Source: Acidimicrobiaceae bacterium
GTDB lineage: Bacteria > Actinomycetota > Acidimicrobiia > Acidimicrobiales > Ilumatobacteraceae
NCBI GenBank assembly: GCA_020637295.1
Contig: JACJWF010000016.1
Coordinates: 1 to 60,602 of the forward strand
Direction: 5' to 3'
DNA: 60,602 bases
This document shows, piece after piece, positions 16,465-24,201 of this stretch. A model generated the notes under the pieces. It was not told where the DNA came from and searched no databases. It saw only the letters and a program-made list of their open reading frames with translations. A program made the translations under genes and the position numbers. Every line of letters begins with the position of its first letter. The first letter of the stretch is position 1.

Positions 16465-16504
16465 AGATCAACCCACGGTCAAGAACCGCCCGGACTCTGC
16501 TCAG
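16465..16504. promoter_or_regulatory. Site C: 11-bp-phased operator repeats upstream of the giant glycosyltransferase
   Basis: AGATCAA (16465-16471), CCCA, CGGTCAA (16476-16482), and a weaker TGCTCAG (16498-16504) lie at offsets 0, 11 and 33. In the gene direction, TTGATCT is followed 8 bp later by GAGGAT (-10-like), then 6 nt to GTG 16444. This tight box/-10 spacing is typical of class II activation by PhoB-type regulators. Confidence 0.75.
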
Positions 16505-16527
16505 GTGTGGGCCGCCGCCCCGTGGCG

Positions 16528-17982
16528 TCAGCGGTGCACAGCGGCCACGACTTCGGCCACCAGCCGCCATGTGGCGTCGGCCACGCTGCCGTCGGTCGGC
16601 ACCGTGAGGGCGCGGCAGGCCGGCCGGCGGCGCAGCGCGCTGCGCTGCCCGTCCAGCTCGGCAACCAGGCCGCGCAGGGCACCCTGCTCCGCGGTGATCT
16701 CGGCGGGGGTGCGTTCCGCCTTGCGGGCGGCGATCACGTCGGTCGGGGCGTCGGCAAGAGCCAGCACGTCGGGCGCGCCGACCAGCAGTTCGGCCAGGCG
16801 CGAGGCCGGGTGCCCCGGCGCCGGCGAGCGGCGCAGGTCGCTGACCCAGCGGTCGCAGATCACCACGCTGCCGCGCCGGCGGGCCGGCCACAGCCGGGTC
16901 GCGGCGCGCCAGGCGTAGTCGGCGGCATAGACCCAGGCGCCCACGCGGCGGGCCAGCGACACGGGTGCGCCGGTGGTGGTGCCGGCGGTCGCCTGCGCCT
17001 CGGGGCGTCGCTGCGGGGCCACCGCGGCGGCGTCCGAGCCACGAGCCAGGCGGCGCACCAGACCCACGCCGGGAAGGTTGCCGCGGGCCATGCCGAAATA
17101 GGCGTGCTCCACCCGGTAGCCGAGTTGCACGAGCGTCGTGCCGAGCGCGTCGCCGACGGTGGACTTGCCGGAGCCGTCGGTACCGACCAGCGCCACCACC
17201 ACGCCGCGGCGGCGGAAGCCCAGCGGGGAGCGACGGCGAGCAGGGATGATGCTCCGCCGGTCGGCCCAGGTGGCGCCGATGCGGCGCGGGGCCAGCGAGG
17301 CCAGCGCCAGGCGGCGGCGCGCCCGGGGGGCCAACGCCTGGTCTGCCGTCGCGCCCTCGAGCACGGCCACCACCTCGGTGGCCAGGCGGCGACCGAGCGC
17401 GGTGGCCAGGCGGTCTGCGCTCTGGCGGCGGGCAGCGGGTGCGGCGGCCGCCCAGGCGGTGCGAGCCTCGGCGAGCCGGGCACCACCCACGACGCGCCCC
17501 CGCAGGAGCGGCCGGACGAAGAGGTCGAGCGCGGCGGCGGTGCCGGTGAGGCGGGGCAGGGAGGCGCCTGCACCGGACACCGCCACCTCCCCCTCGGTGG
17601 CGAGGAGGAGGGGGCCGACGCGCAGGTCGCCAACGGTGATGTCGACGACGGCGGCGCGGCCGGCGGACGGGAGCCACCACTGCTCGTGGCGCAGGCGGCG
17701 GGGGTCGTGGGCCGCGCCCACGTGCACGGCCCCGACGGTGCGCAGGGCGGCGCGCACGGCGTGCAGGCCATCGGCTGACACCCACAGGTCGAGGTCGTGG
17801 TGGTCGTCGGCTGCGGTCCACTCGGCCAGTGCCGAGCCAGGGCCCTGGAGGGCCACGGCCACGCCGTGGTGATCGTCGAGGGCGGCTCGCAGGCGAGCGA
17901 CGGCAGAGGTGCGGTCGGGCGCGGCGAGCACCGGAGTGGACGCGTCGCCGGCCACGGGGGCGAGAGTGGTGGACGTGCTCAT
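16528..17982 (-). CDS. Fusion of a nucleotidyltransferase-like domain and a thymidylate-kinase-like P-loop kinase
   Basis: The protein is 484 aa. The N-terminal part (about 25-200) has the nucleotidyltransferase-type stretch DDHHDLDLWVSADGLHAV and VVDITVGDLRVG. The C-terminal part (about 260-484) has a Walker A motif LVGTDGSGKST (265-274) and VICDRWVSDLRR, the DR motif of thymidylate kinases. The two domains are joined by a basic, Ala/Arg-rich linker. Such kinase-like proteins occur in surface-polysaccharide loci, where their substrate is unknown. ATGA overlap with the upstream GT4 couples its translation to the glycosyltransferases. It ends 83 bp before the giant protein, with site C between them. 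Confidence 0.75.
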   Translation of the reverse strand: MSTSTTLAPVAGDASTPVLAAPDRTSAVARLRAALDDHHGVAVALQGPGSALAEWTAADDHHDLDLWVSADGLHAVRAALRTVGAVHVGAAHDPRRLRHEQWWLPSAGRAAVVDITVGDLRVGPLLLATEGEVAVSGAGASLPRLTGTAAALDLFVRPLLRGRVVGGARLAEARTAWAAAAPAARRQSADRLATALGRRLATEVVAVLEGATADQALAPRARRRLALASLAPRRIGATWADRRSIIPARRRSPLGFRRRGVVVALVGTDGSGKSTVGDALGTTLVQLGYRVEHAYFGMARGNLPGVGLVRRLARGSDAAAVAPQRRPEAQATAGTTTGAPVSLARRVGAWVYAADYAWRAATRLWPARRRGSVVICDRWVSDLRRSPAPGHPASRLAELLVGAPDVLALADAPTDVIAARKAERTPAEITAEQGALRGLVAELDGQRSALRRRPACRALTVPTDGSVADATWRLVAEVVAAVHR

Positions 17983-19133
17983 GAGCGCTCCTTCGTGACC
18001 GCGATGCGTTCGCGGTAGCTGTCGCCGGTGACCGACGCCGCAGCCTCCCAGCTGGCATCGAACTGGACGGTGCGGCGCCCGGCATCGGCGAGGCCCGTCC
18101 AGCGGAACTCGTCGCTCAACACCTGGACGATCGCCCCGGCCAGCCGGCGGTGGTCGCCCGGCGCCACCAGCACGGCGTTGTCGCCGTCCTGGGCGATGGC
18201 CCGCACACACGTGACGTCGGTGGACACCACCGGCAAGCCGACAGCCATCGCCTCGGCCACGGCCATCGCCGGCGGCGACGTGGTGTAATCGAACTTGAAC
18301 GGCCACACGCCCAATTGAGCCGCGGCCAGTTCGGCGGCCAGATCGGCCACCGGGTCGGTGACCACCTCGACCGCGTCGCCGAGCCCGCTGGCGTCAACGG
18401 CGGCCAACACGTCGGGCAGGTCGGCGGTGGGGATCAGCAGGAGGCGCAGGCGGGCGCCGGGCACCTCGCTGCGCACCACCGGGAAGGCGCGCAGCAGCAC
18501 GTCCACCCCGCGCACCATCTCGGCACGGCCGGCGAACACCACCACCGGCGCCTCGTCGCGCCACTCGGCGCGGCGCGGGTCGAGGGCGGCCCCGGACGGC
18601 AACCGCCGCACCGGCACCCGGCTGGACGACAGCCGCTGGAGCGCATCGCCGTCGGGGGTGAGGACGGACGAGGTGTTGCTGATCCGCAGCATCAGGCGGG
18701 CCAGGCGGGGGCGCAGCAGCGAGGTGACGGCCACGCGGGCGCGCAGCACGTTGGAGCGGCGCATCTGGCCGACCGTGGCGAGCCGCCACTGGCGCAGGCG
18801 GGGGAGGCGCGGCCAGCCATAGACCGTGTGCACCATCGGGGCACTGCGCAGCGCCGGTGACAGCGCCCAGGCGGCGGTGAGGGCGCCGCCGTGGAGGTGG
18901 ACCACGTCGGGCTGCTCGGCCTCGAGGACCTCGGCGATGGCCCCCGACTTCTGGAGCGCGAACAGTGCCAGCGACCCGCCGACCTCATGGACCCGGGCGA
19001 ATCGGTCGGCGCCGTCGTGCACCCGCACCGTGACGAGCACGTGCTCGCCCGGCACGCGGGCCACGACCTCGGCGATCGTGCGGCCCATCGCCTCGTGGGC
19101 GGAGAACTCGCTGATGACGTGGACGATCTTCAT
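17979..19133 (-). CDS. GT4-family glycosyltransferase (GT-B fold)
   Basis: The protein is 384 aa and cytoplasmic. The N-terminal domain begins MKIVHVISEFSAHEAMGRT and includes VVHLHGGALTAAW. The C-terminal domain has VVVFAGRAEMVRGVDVLLRAF and the nucleotide-sugar motif PPAMAVAEAMAVGLPVVSTDV, a variant of the E-x7-E signature. I chose ATG 19133, which overlaps the preceding stop by one base (TGATG), over GTG 19136. Its own stop overlaps the kinase-fusion start. It should add one sugar to a lipid-linked glycan; the sugar cannot be read from sequence. Confidence 0.88.
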   Translation of the reverse strand: MKIVHVISEFSAHEAMGRTIAEVVARVPGEHVLVTVRVHDGADRFARVHEVGGSLALFALQKSGAIAEVLEAEQPDVVHLHGGALTAAWALSPALRSAPMVHTVYGWPRLPRLRQWRLATVGQMRRSNVLRARVAVTSLLRPRLARLMLRISNTSSVLTPDGDALQRLSSSRVPVRRLPSGAALDPRRAEWRDEAPVVVFAGRAEMVRGVDVLLRAFPVVRSEVPGARLRLLLIPTADLPDVLAAVDASGLGDAVEVVTDPVADLAAELAAAQLGVWPFKFDYTTSPPAMAVAEAMAVGLPVVSTDVTCVRAIAQDGDNAVLVAPGDHRRLAGAIVQVLSDEFRWTGLADAGRRTVQFDASWEAAASVTGDSYRERIAVTKERS

Positions 19134-19951
19134 CACGACACCGTGCGGGTGCGCCACGCACCGGCCATGCCGGTGGCCAGGCCGGCCGCTTCCACGGCCT
19201 TCAGGATCATCAGCCCGGCCGCGTGGCGGGGCTCGGCCAGCAGCATCCGCGGGCGGGAGAACAGTGACGTGCGGGCGAGGTGGCGGGAGGCGCCGTCACG
19301 GCGCAGGTACTCCGCCACCCACTTGCCGTAGTACCGCTTCTTGCGGAACTGGGTCAGCAGGTGCACATGGCCCTCGTCGTGCCACACATGGCCGGCGGTG
19401 CGGCCGACCCGGGCGCCTGCCTGGCGGAGGCGGTCGGTGAGGTCCCAGTCCTCGCCGGCGGTGAGCGTCTCGTCCCACCCGCCGACCGTGTCGAACAGGG
19501 TGTGGCGGATGGCCCGGCCGGCCTCGACGGAGGCGTCACCGAGGTAGAGGCGCTTCTCCAGCGAGCGGCACTCGGCGAAGAAGGACTCGCCGAAGGCCAG
19601 TTCCGGCAGGACGAGCAGGTCGAGGTCGCCATGGGCGATGGCCCGGGCGCTCTCCACGGCGATGGTCGGTTCGAGCACCATGTCGGCGTCGACGAACACG
19701 ACCACGTCACCGGCGGAACGGGCGGCGCCGAGGTTGCGCTGGGCGCAACGCTCCGGGCCGGCGATCTCCACATGGTCCACGTACGGGGTGGCCAGCTCGA
19801 CGGTGCGGTCGGTGGAGTGGTTGTCCACGAGGACGACCTCCACCCGGTCGCACACGCCGGGCTCGAGGTGCTGGCCACGCAGGGATCGGACGCAGGCGGC
19901 GATGGTGCGCTCGGCGTTCTTGGTGGGGACGATGAAGCTGACGGTGGTCAT
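19133..19951 (-). CDS. GT2-family glycosyltransferase
   Basis: The protein is 272 aa with the GT-A features of family 2: TVSFIVPTKNAERTIAACVRSL at the N-terminus, VEVVLVDNHSTDRT, the metal-binding DAD in VVVFVDADMV near residue 97, and GEDWDLTDRLRQAG near 185 as the acceptor-side acidic motif. A weakly amphipathic C-terminus (FSRPRMLLAEPRHAAGLMILKAVEAAGLATG) may touch the membrane. ATG 19951 has GAAAGG upstream. Eleven bases separate it from the small membrane protein gene, and it overlaps the next GT4 start by one base, so all are one operon. Confidence 0.88.
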   Translation of the reverse strand: MTTVSFIVPTKNAERTIAACVRSLRGQHLEPGVCDRVEVVLVDNHSTDRTVELATPYVDHVEIAGPERCAQRNLGAARSAGDVVVFVDADMVLEPTIAVESARAIAHGDLDLLVLPELAFGESFFAECRSLEKRLYLGDASVEAGRAIRHTLFDTVGGWDETLTAGEDWDLTDRLRQAGARVGRTAGHVWHDEGHVHLLTQFRKKRYYGKWVAEYLRRDGASRHLARTSLFSRPRMLLAEPRHAAGLMILKAVEAAGLATGMAGAWRTRTVS

Positions 19952-19962
19952 GGCAGTGCCTT

Positions 19963-20169
19963 TCAGGAGTTGGACCCGTCGGGGTCCGCTGCGGCCATCG
20001 CGGCGGGGAGACCCGGCCAGGCGAGGACCACGGAGAGGAGGAGGACGAAGAAACCGGCGACGACGATCTGGTTGCCGGCGGCGCTGCCGCCGAGCAGGCC
20101 CCCGGTGAGGAATGCGGTGGCGGCGACGACCTGCAGGAGGCGGGCCAGGCGCCAGAAGCGGCGGCTCAT
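19963..20169 (-). CDS. Small membrane protein in the glycan operon, 68 aa
   Basis: Two hydrophobic helices (about 9-28 and 35-53; LLQVVAATAFLTGGLLGG, IVVAGFFVLLLSVVLAWPG) follow a basic N-terminus MSRRFWRLAR. There is no known motif. The ATG overlaps the stop of the upstream GT4 (ATGA, 20166-20169). Its place between glycosyltransferases suggests a small subunit or membrane tether, but this is inference from context only. Confidence 0.7.
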   Translation of the reverse strand: MSRRFWRLARLLQVVAATAFLTGGLLGGSAAGNQIVVAGFFVLLLSVVLAWPGLPAAMAAADPDGSNS

Positions 20170-21272
20170 GCGCTCGCCCCCACCATCTCGCCGTGGGTGC
20201 CGGCTGCGGGGACCACGGCGCCGACCACGTCGAACACCCGGTCGGCGACCGTTTGCCAGTCCTCCACGCCGCCACCGGGCACGGCGGCCGGGGGCTCGGC
20301 CACCCAGGTGGGCAGGGTGTGGACGATCCAGTTGGCCAGGGCCTCGGGCGTCGCGGGCACCAGCACACCGTCGGCGGCGGTGACGGCGTCGCGCAGGCCG
20401 GGACGGTCGTAGGCGATGGCCCGGGTGCCGAGGGCAGCGGCCTCGGCGATCACCAGGCCCCATCCTTCGCGTGTGGAGGCCATCACGATGGCGTGGGCAC
20501 GAGCCATCCGTTCGTGCTTCTCCTCGGCGCTGACGTAGCCGAGGAACTCCACACCCTCGGGGGCCTGCTTGCGCAGGGTGCGCTCCATCGGGCCGTCGCC
20601 GACGAACCACAGCGTCAGGTCGGGCAGCTCGCGGCGGGCCAGGCGGACCGCCTCCATCACGTGGTCGGCCTGCTTGTAGGTGACCAGGCGGCTGACGTGC
20701 ACCAGCGTGGGCGTGGCCTCCTTGGGCACGGCGGGCACCTCACCCGGCAGGGTCAGGCCTTCGGGTACGACCGTGATGTCCTTCACGCCGAAGCGCAGCA
20801 GCGCGTCGCGGGTGCTGTTGCTGACGGCCATCGACGGCACGCCCGCCATCCGGGCCAGCCAACGCGGCTCCAGGTACCGCTGACCGATCGTGGAGAGCGG
20901 CCACGGCATCTCGTGGTGCCAGATCTCCTCGCAGGTCTGGTGGTAGAAGGCCACCACCGGGGCATCGGGCTGCCACTCGTGCACGAAGAACGGCCGGGTG
21001 TTCACCTGGTCGATGATCACGTCGAACCGGCCGCGCCCTTCCTTCTGGTACCAGCGGCGGGCAGCGCGGTAGACGCCGAGCTTGCCGCCCTGGCGGATGC
21101 GCCGCACACCGTGCAGCACTTCGTCGGCAGGCCTGCCGTCGACGGCTGCGGTGAGCAGGGTCACCTCGTGGCCGGCGGCGGCCCAGCGGGCCACCACCTG
21201 CTCGGTGTAGACCTCGGCGCCGCCAGCGGCCGGGTGGGTGCCGTCTCGCCAGGTGGTCATCAGGATGCGCAT
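20166..21272 (-). CDS. GT4-family glycosyltransferase (GT-B fold)
   Basis: The protein is 368 aa. The N-terminus MRILMTTWRDGTHPAAGGAEVY is the typical start of this family. The donor-site half has LVHVSRLVTYKQADHVMEAV and STREGWGLVIAEAAALGTRAIAY, with the two conserved Glu residues of the E-x7-E motif. ATG 21272 matches family starts. An in-frame GTG at 21290 is an alternative. It is the first gene of a run of six or more coupled genes and has operator site D about 70 bp upstream. Confidence 0.9.
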   Translation of the reverse strand: MRILMTTWRDGTHPAAGGAEVYTEQVVARWAAAGHEVTLLTAAVDGRPADEVLHGVRRIRQGGKLGVYRAARRWYQKEGRGRFDVIIDQVNTRPFFVHEWQPDAPVVAFYHQTCEEIWHHEMPWPLSTIGQRYLEPRWLARMAGVPSMAVSNSTRDALLRFGVKDITVVPEGLTLPGEVPAVPKEATPTLVHVSRLVTYKQADHVMEAVRLARRELPDLTLWFVGDGPMERTLRKQAPEGVEFLGYVSAEEKHERMARAHAIVMASTREGWGLVIAEAAALGTRAIAYDRPGLRDAVTAADGVLVPATPEALANWIVHTLPTWVAEPPAAVPGGGVEDWQTVADRVFDVVGAVVPAAGTHGEMVGASA

Positions 21273-21342
21273 GGGGGATCGTGCTTTCACTCAGTGGGTG
21301 TCGTGTGCTCGTTCGAGCGGTTGACGACACTCTCCTCGTCGT

Positions 21343-21360
21343 GGATCAAGCGGCGATCAA
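21343..21360. promoter_or_regulatory. Site D: operator repeat overlapping the end of the flippase-GT2 gene
   Basis: GGATCAA (21343-21349), GCGG, CGATCAA (21354-21360) have the exact 11-bp period. The repeat overlaps the stop codon and last codons of the upstream gene. In the direction of the GT4 operon, TTGATCC is followed 10 bp later by GAGTGT (-10-like). No convincing third box is seen. Confidence 0.68.
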
Positions 21361-23538
21361 GGCCACGGCGGGAGTCGGCAAAGATCCGCCGGCGAGCACG
21401 ACATGGGCCGGGACCGCCGGCGCCGCCACCGCGCGCACCGGGTAGGCGCGGCGGACGTGCAGCCGGTGCCAGATGGTGAGCGTGTCGCGCAAGGTGCGGA
21501 CGATCGCCGCACGGGTGACGGTAGAGCCGGAGAGGCGCTCGCCGAGGTGGACGGGCGCAGGGCGCAGGTCGGTGAAGCCCCGGCGCTTGGCCACCACGAA
21601 CAGCTCGAGGTCCATCGCGAAGCGGCGCTCCTGCATCCAGGGCAGCACGTCGGCCACCAGCTCGCGGCGCAGCACCTTGCACCCGGTCTGGGTGTCGCTG
21701 GCACCGAGGCGGAACAGGGTGCCGGTGACGGTCATGAAGCCGAGGGACACCAGCTTGCGGAACGGCGACGACTCGGAGTGGGAGTCGGCGTGACGCTTGG
21801 AGGCGAACACCATGTCGCCGCCCTGGCGGGCACGGTGCAGGTAGTCCACGAGGTGGACGGGGTCGATGTCGCCGTCGGCGTCGATGAAGGCGATGAACCT
21901 GCCACGGGCGGACGCGAAGCCGCGCTGGACGGCCGAGCCCTTGCCACCGTTCACCGGCTGGACGATCAGGTGCACCTCCGGTGCGGCCACGGCGCGGACG
22001 TGCGCCTCGGAACCGTCGGTGGCGCCGTCGCTGACGGCGATCACCTCGAACCCGATGCCCTCGGCGCGGAGCAGATCGACGATCGACTGGACGGTGGTGC
22101 CCACGCTGGGGCCAGGGTTGTAGAACGGCACGACGACGGACAGCTCGACGGCAGCGTCGGCGGGATGCCACAGGCGATCATCGGCGGCCCACGGTGGCAG
22201 CACCGTGGTGCCGGCGGCGTCCTCGGCAGGAGCCTGGTCGAGGTGGGCTGCGGGCGCCGTGAGGGCGGTGGCCGGCGGCGCCGTCAACTCCTTCTCCCCG
22301 CCCTTCGCGGCTGCGCTGGCACCCATGATCACCACGGCGAACACGAGGGAGGCCGCCGAACCGAGGGCCACCTGGCCGGGGTTGCCATGGGCGACCGCGA
22401 TGACCGCGATCTCCACCGCGGCACCAGCCCAGGTGAGCAGCGCCCGGGAGGACCGGCGAGCGATGTGGAAGTGGGTGAACAGGGTGACCAGGCCGCTCAC
22501 GCCGGCGACGGCGCCGAGGCCCACCAGCAGGGCGTGGTCGGCGATGACGCGGCCGAACAGGACGGTCTGCACGAGGTTGCCGGCCACAGCGAGGGCGATC
22601 ACCACGAGGGCGGCCCACGCGGTCAGCCCCAGGGCCACCCGGCGCACGGTGCGACGGGCGACCGCAGCGTCGGACGCGGCGAACGCGGCGATCGAGGCCA
22701 TCACGACGGCCGCGGGCACGGCGAGGACGGAACGGGTGATGACACCGGCGGACACGTACTGGTCGGCCGCGTCGGCGGCGAGGTAGTGGCGGGCGAGCAG
22801 GGCATCGACGCCGGTGAACAGCCACAGGCCGGCCACGGCGGAGAACGAGCGGACACCGTCGCGGACCGGCACCGCGAGATGGGTGGCACCGGCGCCCGGC
22901 AGGCGGGCGGCGCGGGCCGGGCGGCGGATCGACAGCCAGGTCCACCCGGCCATCTCCGCCAGCAGGGTCGCCCAGAGCGCGCCGTGCATGCCCCACCAGA
23001 TCGGCAGGAGCGCACCCAGCGCCAGGCGGACCACCGTGGACATGACGATGGCGGTGGCCACCAGGCGGGCGCGCCCGTCACCGAGATGCAGCCCCCTCCA
23101 GGCGGCGGCCATGCCGGCGGCCAGGAGGGCAGGAGCCACCAGGAGCACCGAGGTGACCGAGTGCAGGTGGAGGAAGCCGGCCACCGGGGCGGCGGCGGCC
23201 ATGACCAGCAGCGTCGCCACGGCCAGGGCCACACCGATGCGGCGCAGCATGCGCTGCGGATCGTGCTGCGGGTGGCGCGCCCTGGAAGCGGCCACCGCGA
23301 CCTGCACGGCGCCCAGCGGCACGGACAGCAGCAGCACGACGTTCAGCAGGGTGACCAGGTCGGCGTACTGGGCAGTCGGCAGGCCACGGCTGACTGCACC
23401 GTGGAACAGCAGGTTGCCGGCAGCCTGCAGCACGGCCACGCCGGCCAGCAGGGACGCACCGGTGCGGGCAACGGTGGTCGCGGGTGTGATGGCGCGTCGG
23501 GCAGCCGGCGCGGTGGTCTGGATGGTCTCGGTCTCCAT
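21346..23538 (-). CDS. Fusion of a MOP-type polysaccharide flippase and a GT2 glycosyltransferase
   Basis: The protein is 730 aa. Residues 1-420 contain about 12 transmembrane helices in the pattern of oligosaccharide flippases (Wzx/MurJ superfamily), beginning with GASLLAGVAVLQAAGNLLFHG. A polar linker follows (about 425-465). Residues 470-690 form a GT2 domain like polyprenyl-phosphate sugar synthases: LSVVVPFYNPGPSVGTTVQSIV, NGGKGSAVQRGF, the DAD of FIAFIDADGDIDP, and DTQTGCKVLRRE. One chain could make a polyprenyl-phosphate sugar and move lipid-linked sugar across the membrane. The start is ATG 23538. Site E lies about 66 bp upstream. Confidence 0.85.
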   Translation of the reverse strand: METETIQTTAPAARRAITPATTVARTGASLLAGVAVLQAAGNLLFHGAVSRGLPTAQYADLVTLLNVVLLLSVPLGAVQVAVAASRARHPQHDPQRMLRRIGVALAVATLLVMAAAAPVAGFLHLHSVTSVLLVAPALLAAGMAAAWRGLHLGDGRARLVATAIVMSTVVRLALGALLPIWWGMHGALWATLLAEMAGWTWLSIRRPARAARLPGAGATHLAVPVRDGVRSFSAVAGLWLFTGVDALLARHYLAADAADQYVSAGVITRSVLAVPAAVVMASIAAFAASDAAVARRTVRRVALGLTAWAALVVIALAVAGNLVQTVLFGRVIADHALLVGLGAVAGVSGLVTLFTHFHIARRSSRALLTWAGAAVEIAVIAVAHGNPGQVALGSAASLVFAVVIMGASAAAKGGEKELTAPPATALTAPAAHLDQAPAEDAAGTTVLPPWAADDRLWHPADAAVELSVVVPFYNPGPSVGTTVQSIVDLLRAEGIGFEVIAVSDGATDGSEAHVRAVAAPEVHLIVQPVNGGKGSAVQRGFASARGRFIAFIDADGDIDPVHLVDYLHRARQGGDMVFASKRHADSHSESSPFRKLVSLGFMTVTGTLFRLGASDTQTGCKVLRRELVADVLPWMQERRFAMDLELFVVAKRRGFTDLRPAPVHLGERLSGSTVTRAAIVRTLRDTLTIWHRLHVRRAYPVRAVAAPAVPAHVVLAGGSLPTPAVALIAA

Positions 23539-23604
23539 GGCATCCCACCATGAGGGCGGAGGTTCAGGTGCCGATGAGGGCCGGACGAAGCTTTCCCGCA
23601 GGTG

Positions 23605-23663
23605 CCGTCAAGCCACGGCCAAGGCCACTGCCGAAGATCAACGGCGGATCAGGAGGCGCTCAG
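23605..23663. promoter_or_regulatory. Site E: double set of 11-bp-phased operator boxes
   Basis: The proximal set is CCGTCAA (23605-23611) and CGGCCAA (23616-23622). The distal set is AGATCAA (23635-23641), GGATCAG (23646-23652) and CGCTCAG (23657-23663). Within each set the period is 11 bp. The region lies between the divergent flippase-GT2 gene (start 23538) and the exported protein gene (start 23716), so it could serve both. Confidence 0.65.
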
Positions 23664-23715
23664 TAGTCACCCGCACGGGTCGCTTCGCGGTGGGCGCCGG
23701 TGCACACTCCCGCAC

Positions 23716-24201
23716 ATGAACCGCACCCGACACCGCACCCGCACGGCAGTGCGCGTCCTCCTCGGCGCCGCGGCCGGGGCACTGGTGGGCACTGGCGTCA
23801 GCGCCGCGGCCCACGCCACCGGCACCGGCGGCGCTGGGTACGGTGGCAGCGCCGGCGCCATCGACGTGGGCCGTGACGGCAGCGGCTGGCACGTCGCCGG
23901 CGACGGGTTCGCCGCCAACGCCGAGCTCACCGTCACCATCGGCAGCGAGACGTTCGTGGTGCGGGCCGATTCGTTCGGCAGCATCGACACCGTCCTGCCG
24001 GCCGATGCCGACGACGGTGCCGGCATCACCGTGGCAGGTGCCGCGGCCGACGGCTCCACCCGCTCGGTCAGCACGTCCACCCCCGCCGACCCATCGGACC
24101 CGTTCCCGCTGGCTGCCGCCGGCGGTGGGGCTGCCAGCGCCGTCCTGCTGGACACCCGCCGGCGCCGCGGCGCCGAGCCATCGACCACAATGGTGGGGTG
24201 A
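23716..24201 (+). CDS. Small exported protein of unknown function, 161 aa
   Basis: A basic N-terminus (MNRTRHRTRTAVR) and hydrophobic stretch with Ala-rich cleavage region (residues 14-35) form a signal peptide. The mature part is Gly/Ala/Asp-rich with a short Ig-like stretch (ELTVTIGSETFVVRADSFGSIDTVLP). A second hydrophobic segment (about 133-148; LAAAGGGAASAVLLD) followed by RRRR looks like a C-terminal membrane anchor. ATG 23716 follows CACACT by 7 nt. The stop overlaps the start of the dehalogenase gene (GTGA, 24198-24201). Confidence 0.7.
   Translation: MNRTRHRTRTAVRVLLGAAAGALVGTGVSAAAHATGTGGAGYGGSAGAIDVGRDGSGWHVAGDGFAANAELTVTIGSETFVVRADSFGSIDTVLPADADDGAGITVAGAAADGSTRSVSTSTPADPSDPFPLAAAGGGAASAVLLDTRRRRGAEPSTTMVG

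Noticed and set aside
16445..18085. In-frame extension of the giant protein far upstream of GTG 16444
   Set aside because: The extra residues are a shadow of the kinase-fusion and GT4 genes. The operator and a leaderless -10 immediately precede GTG 16444.
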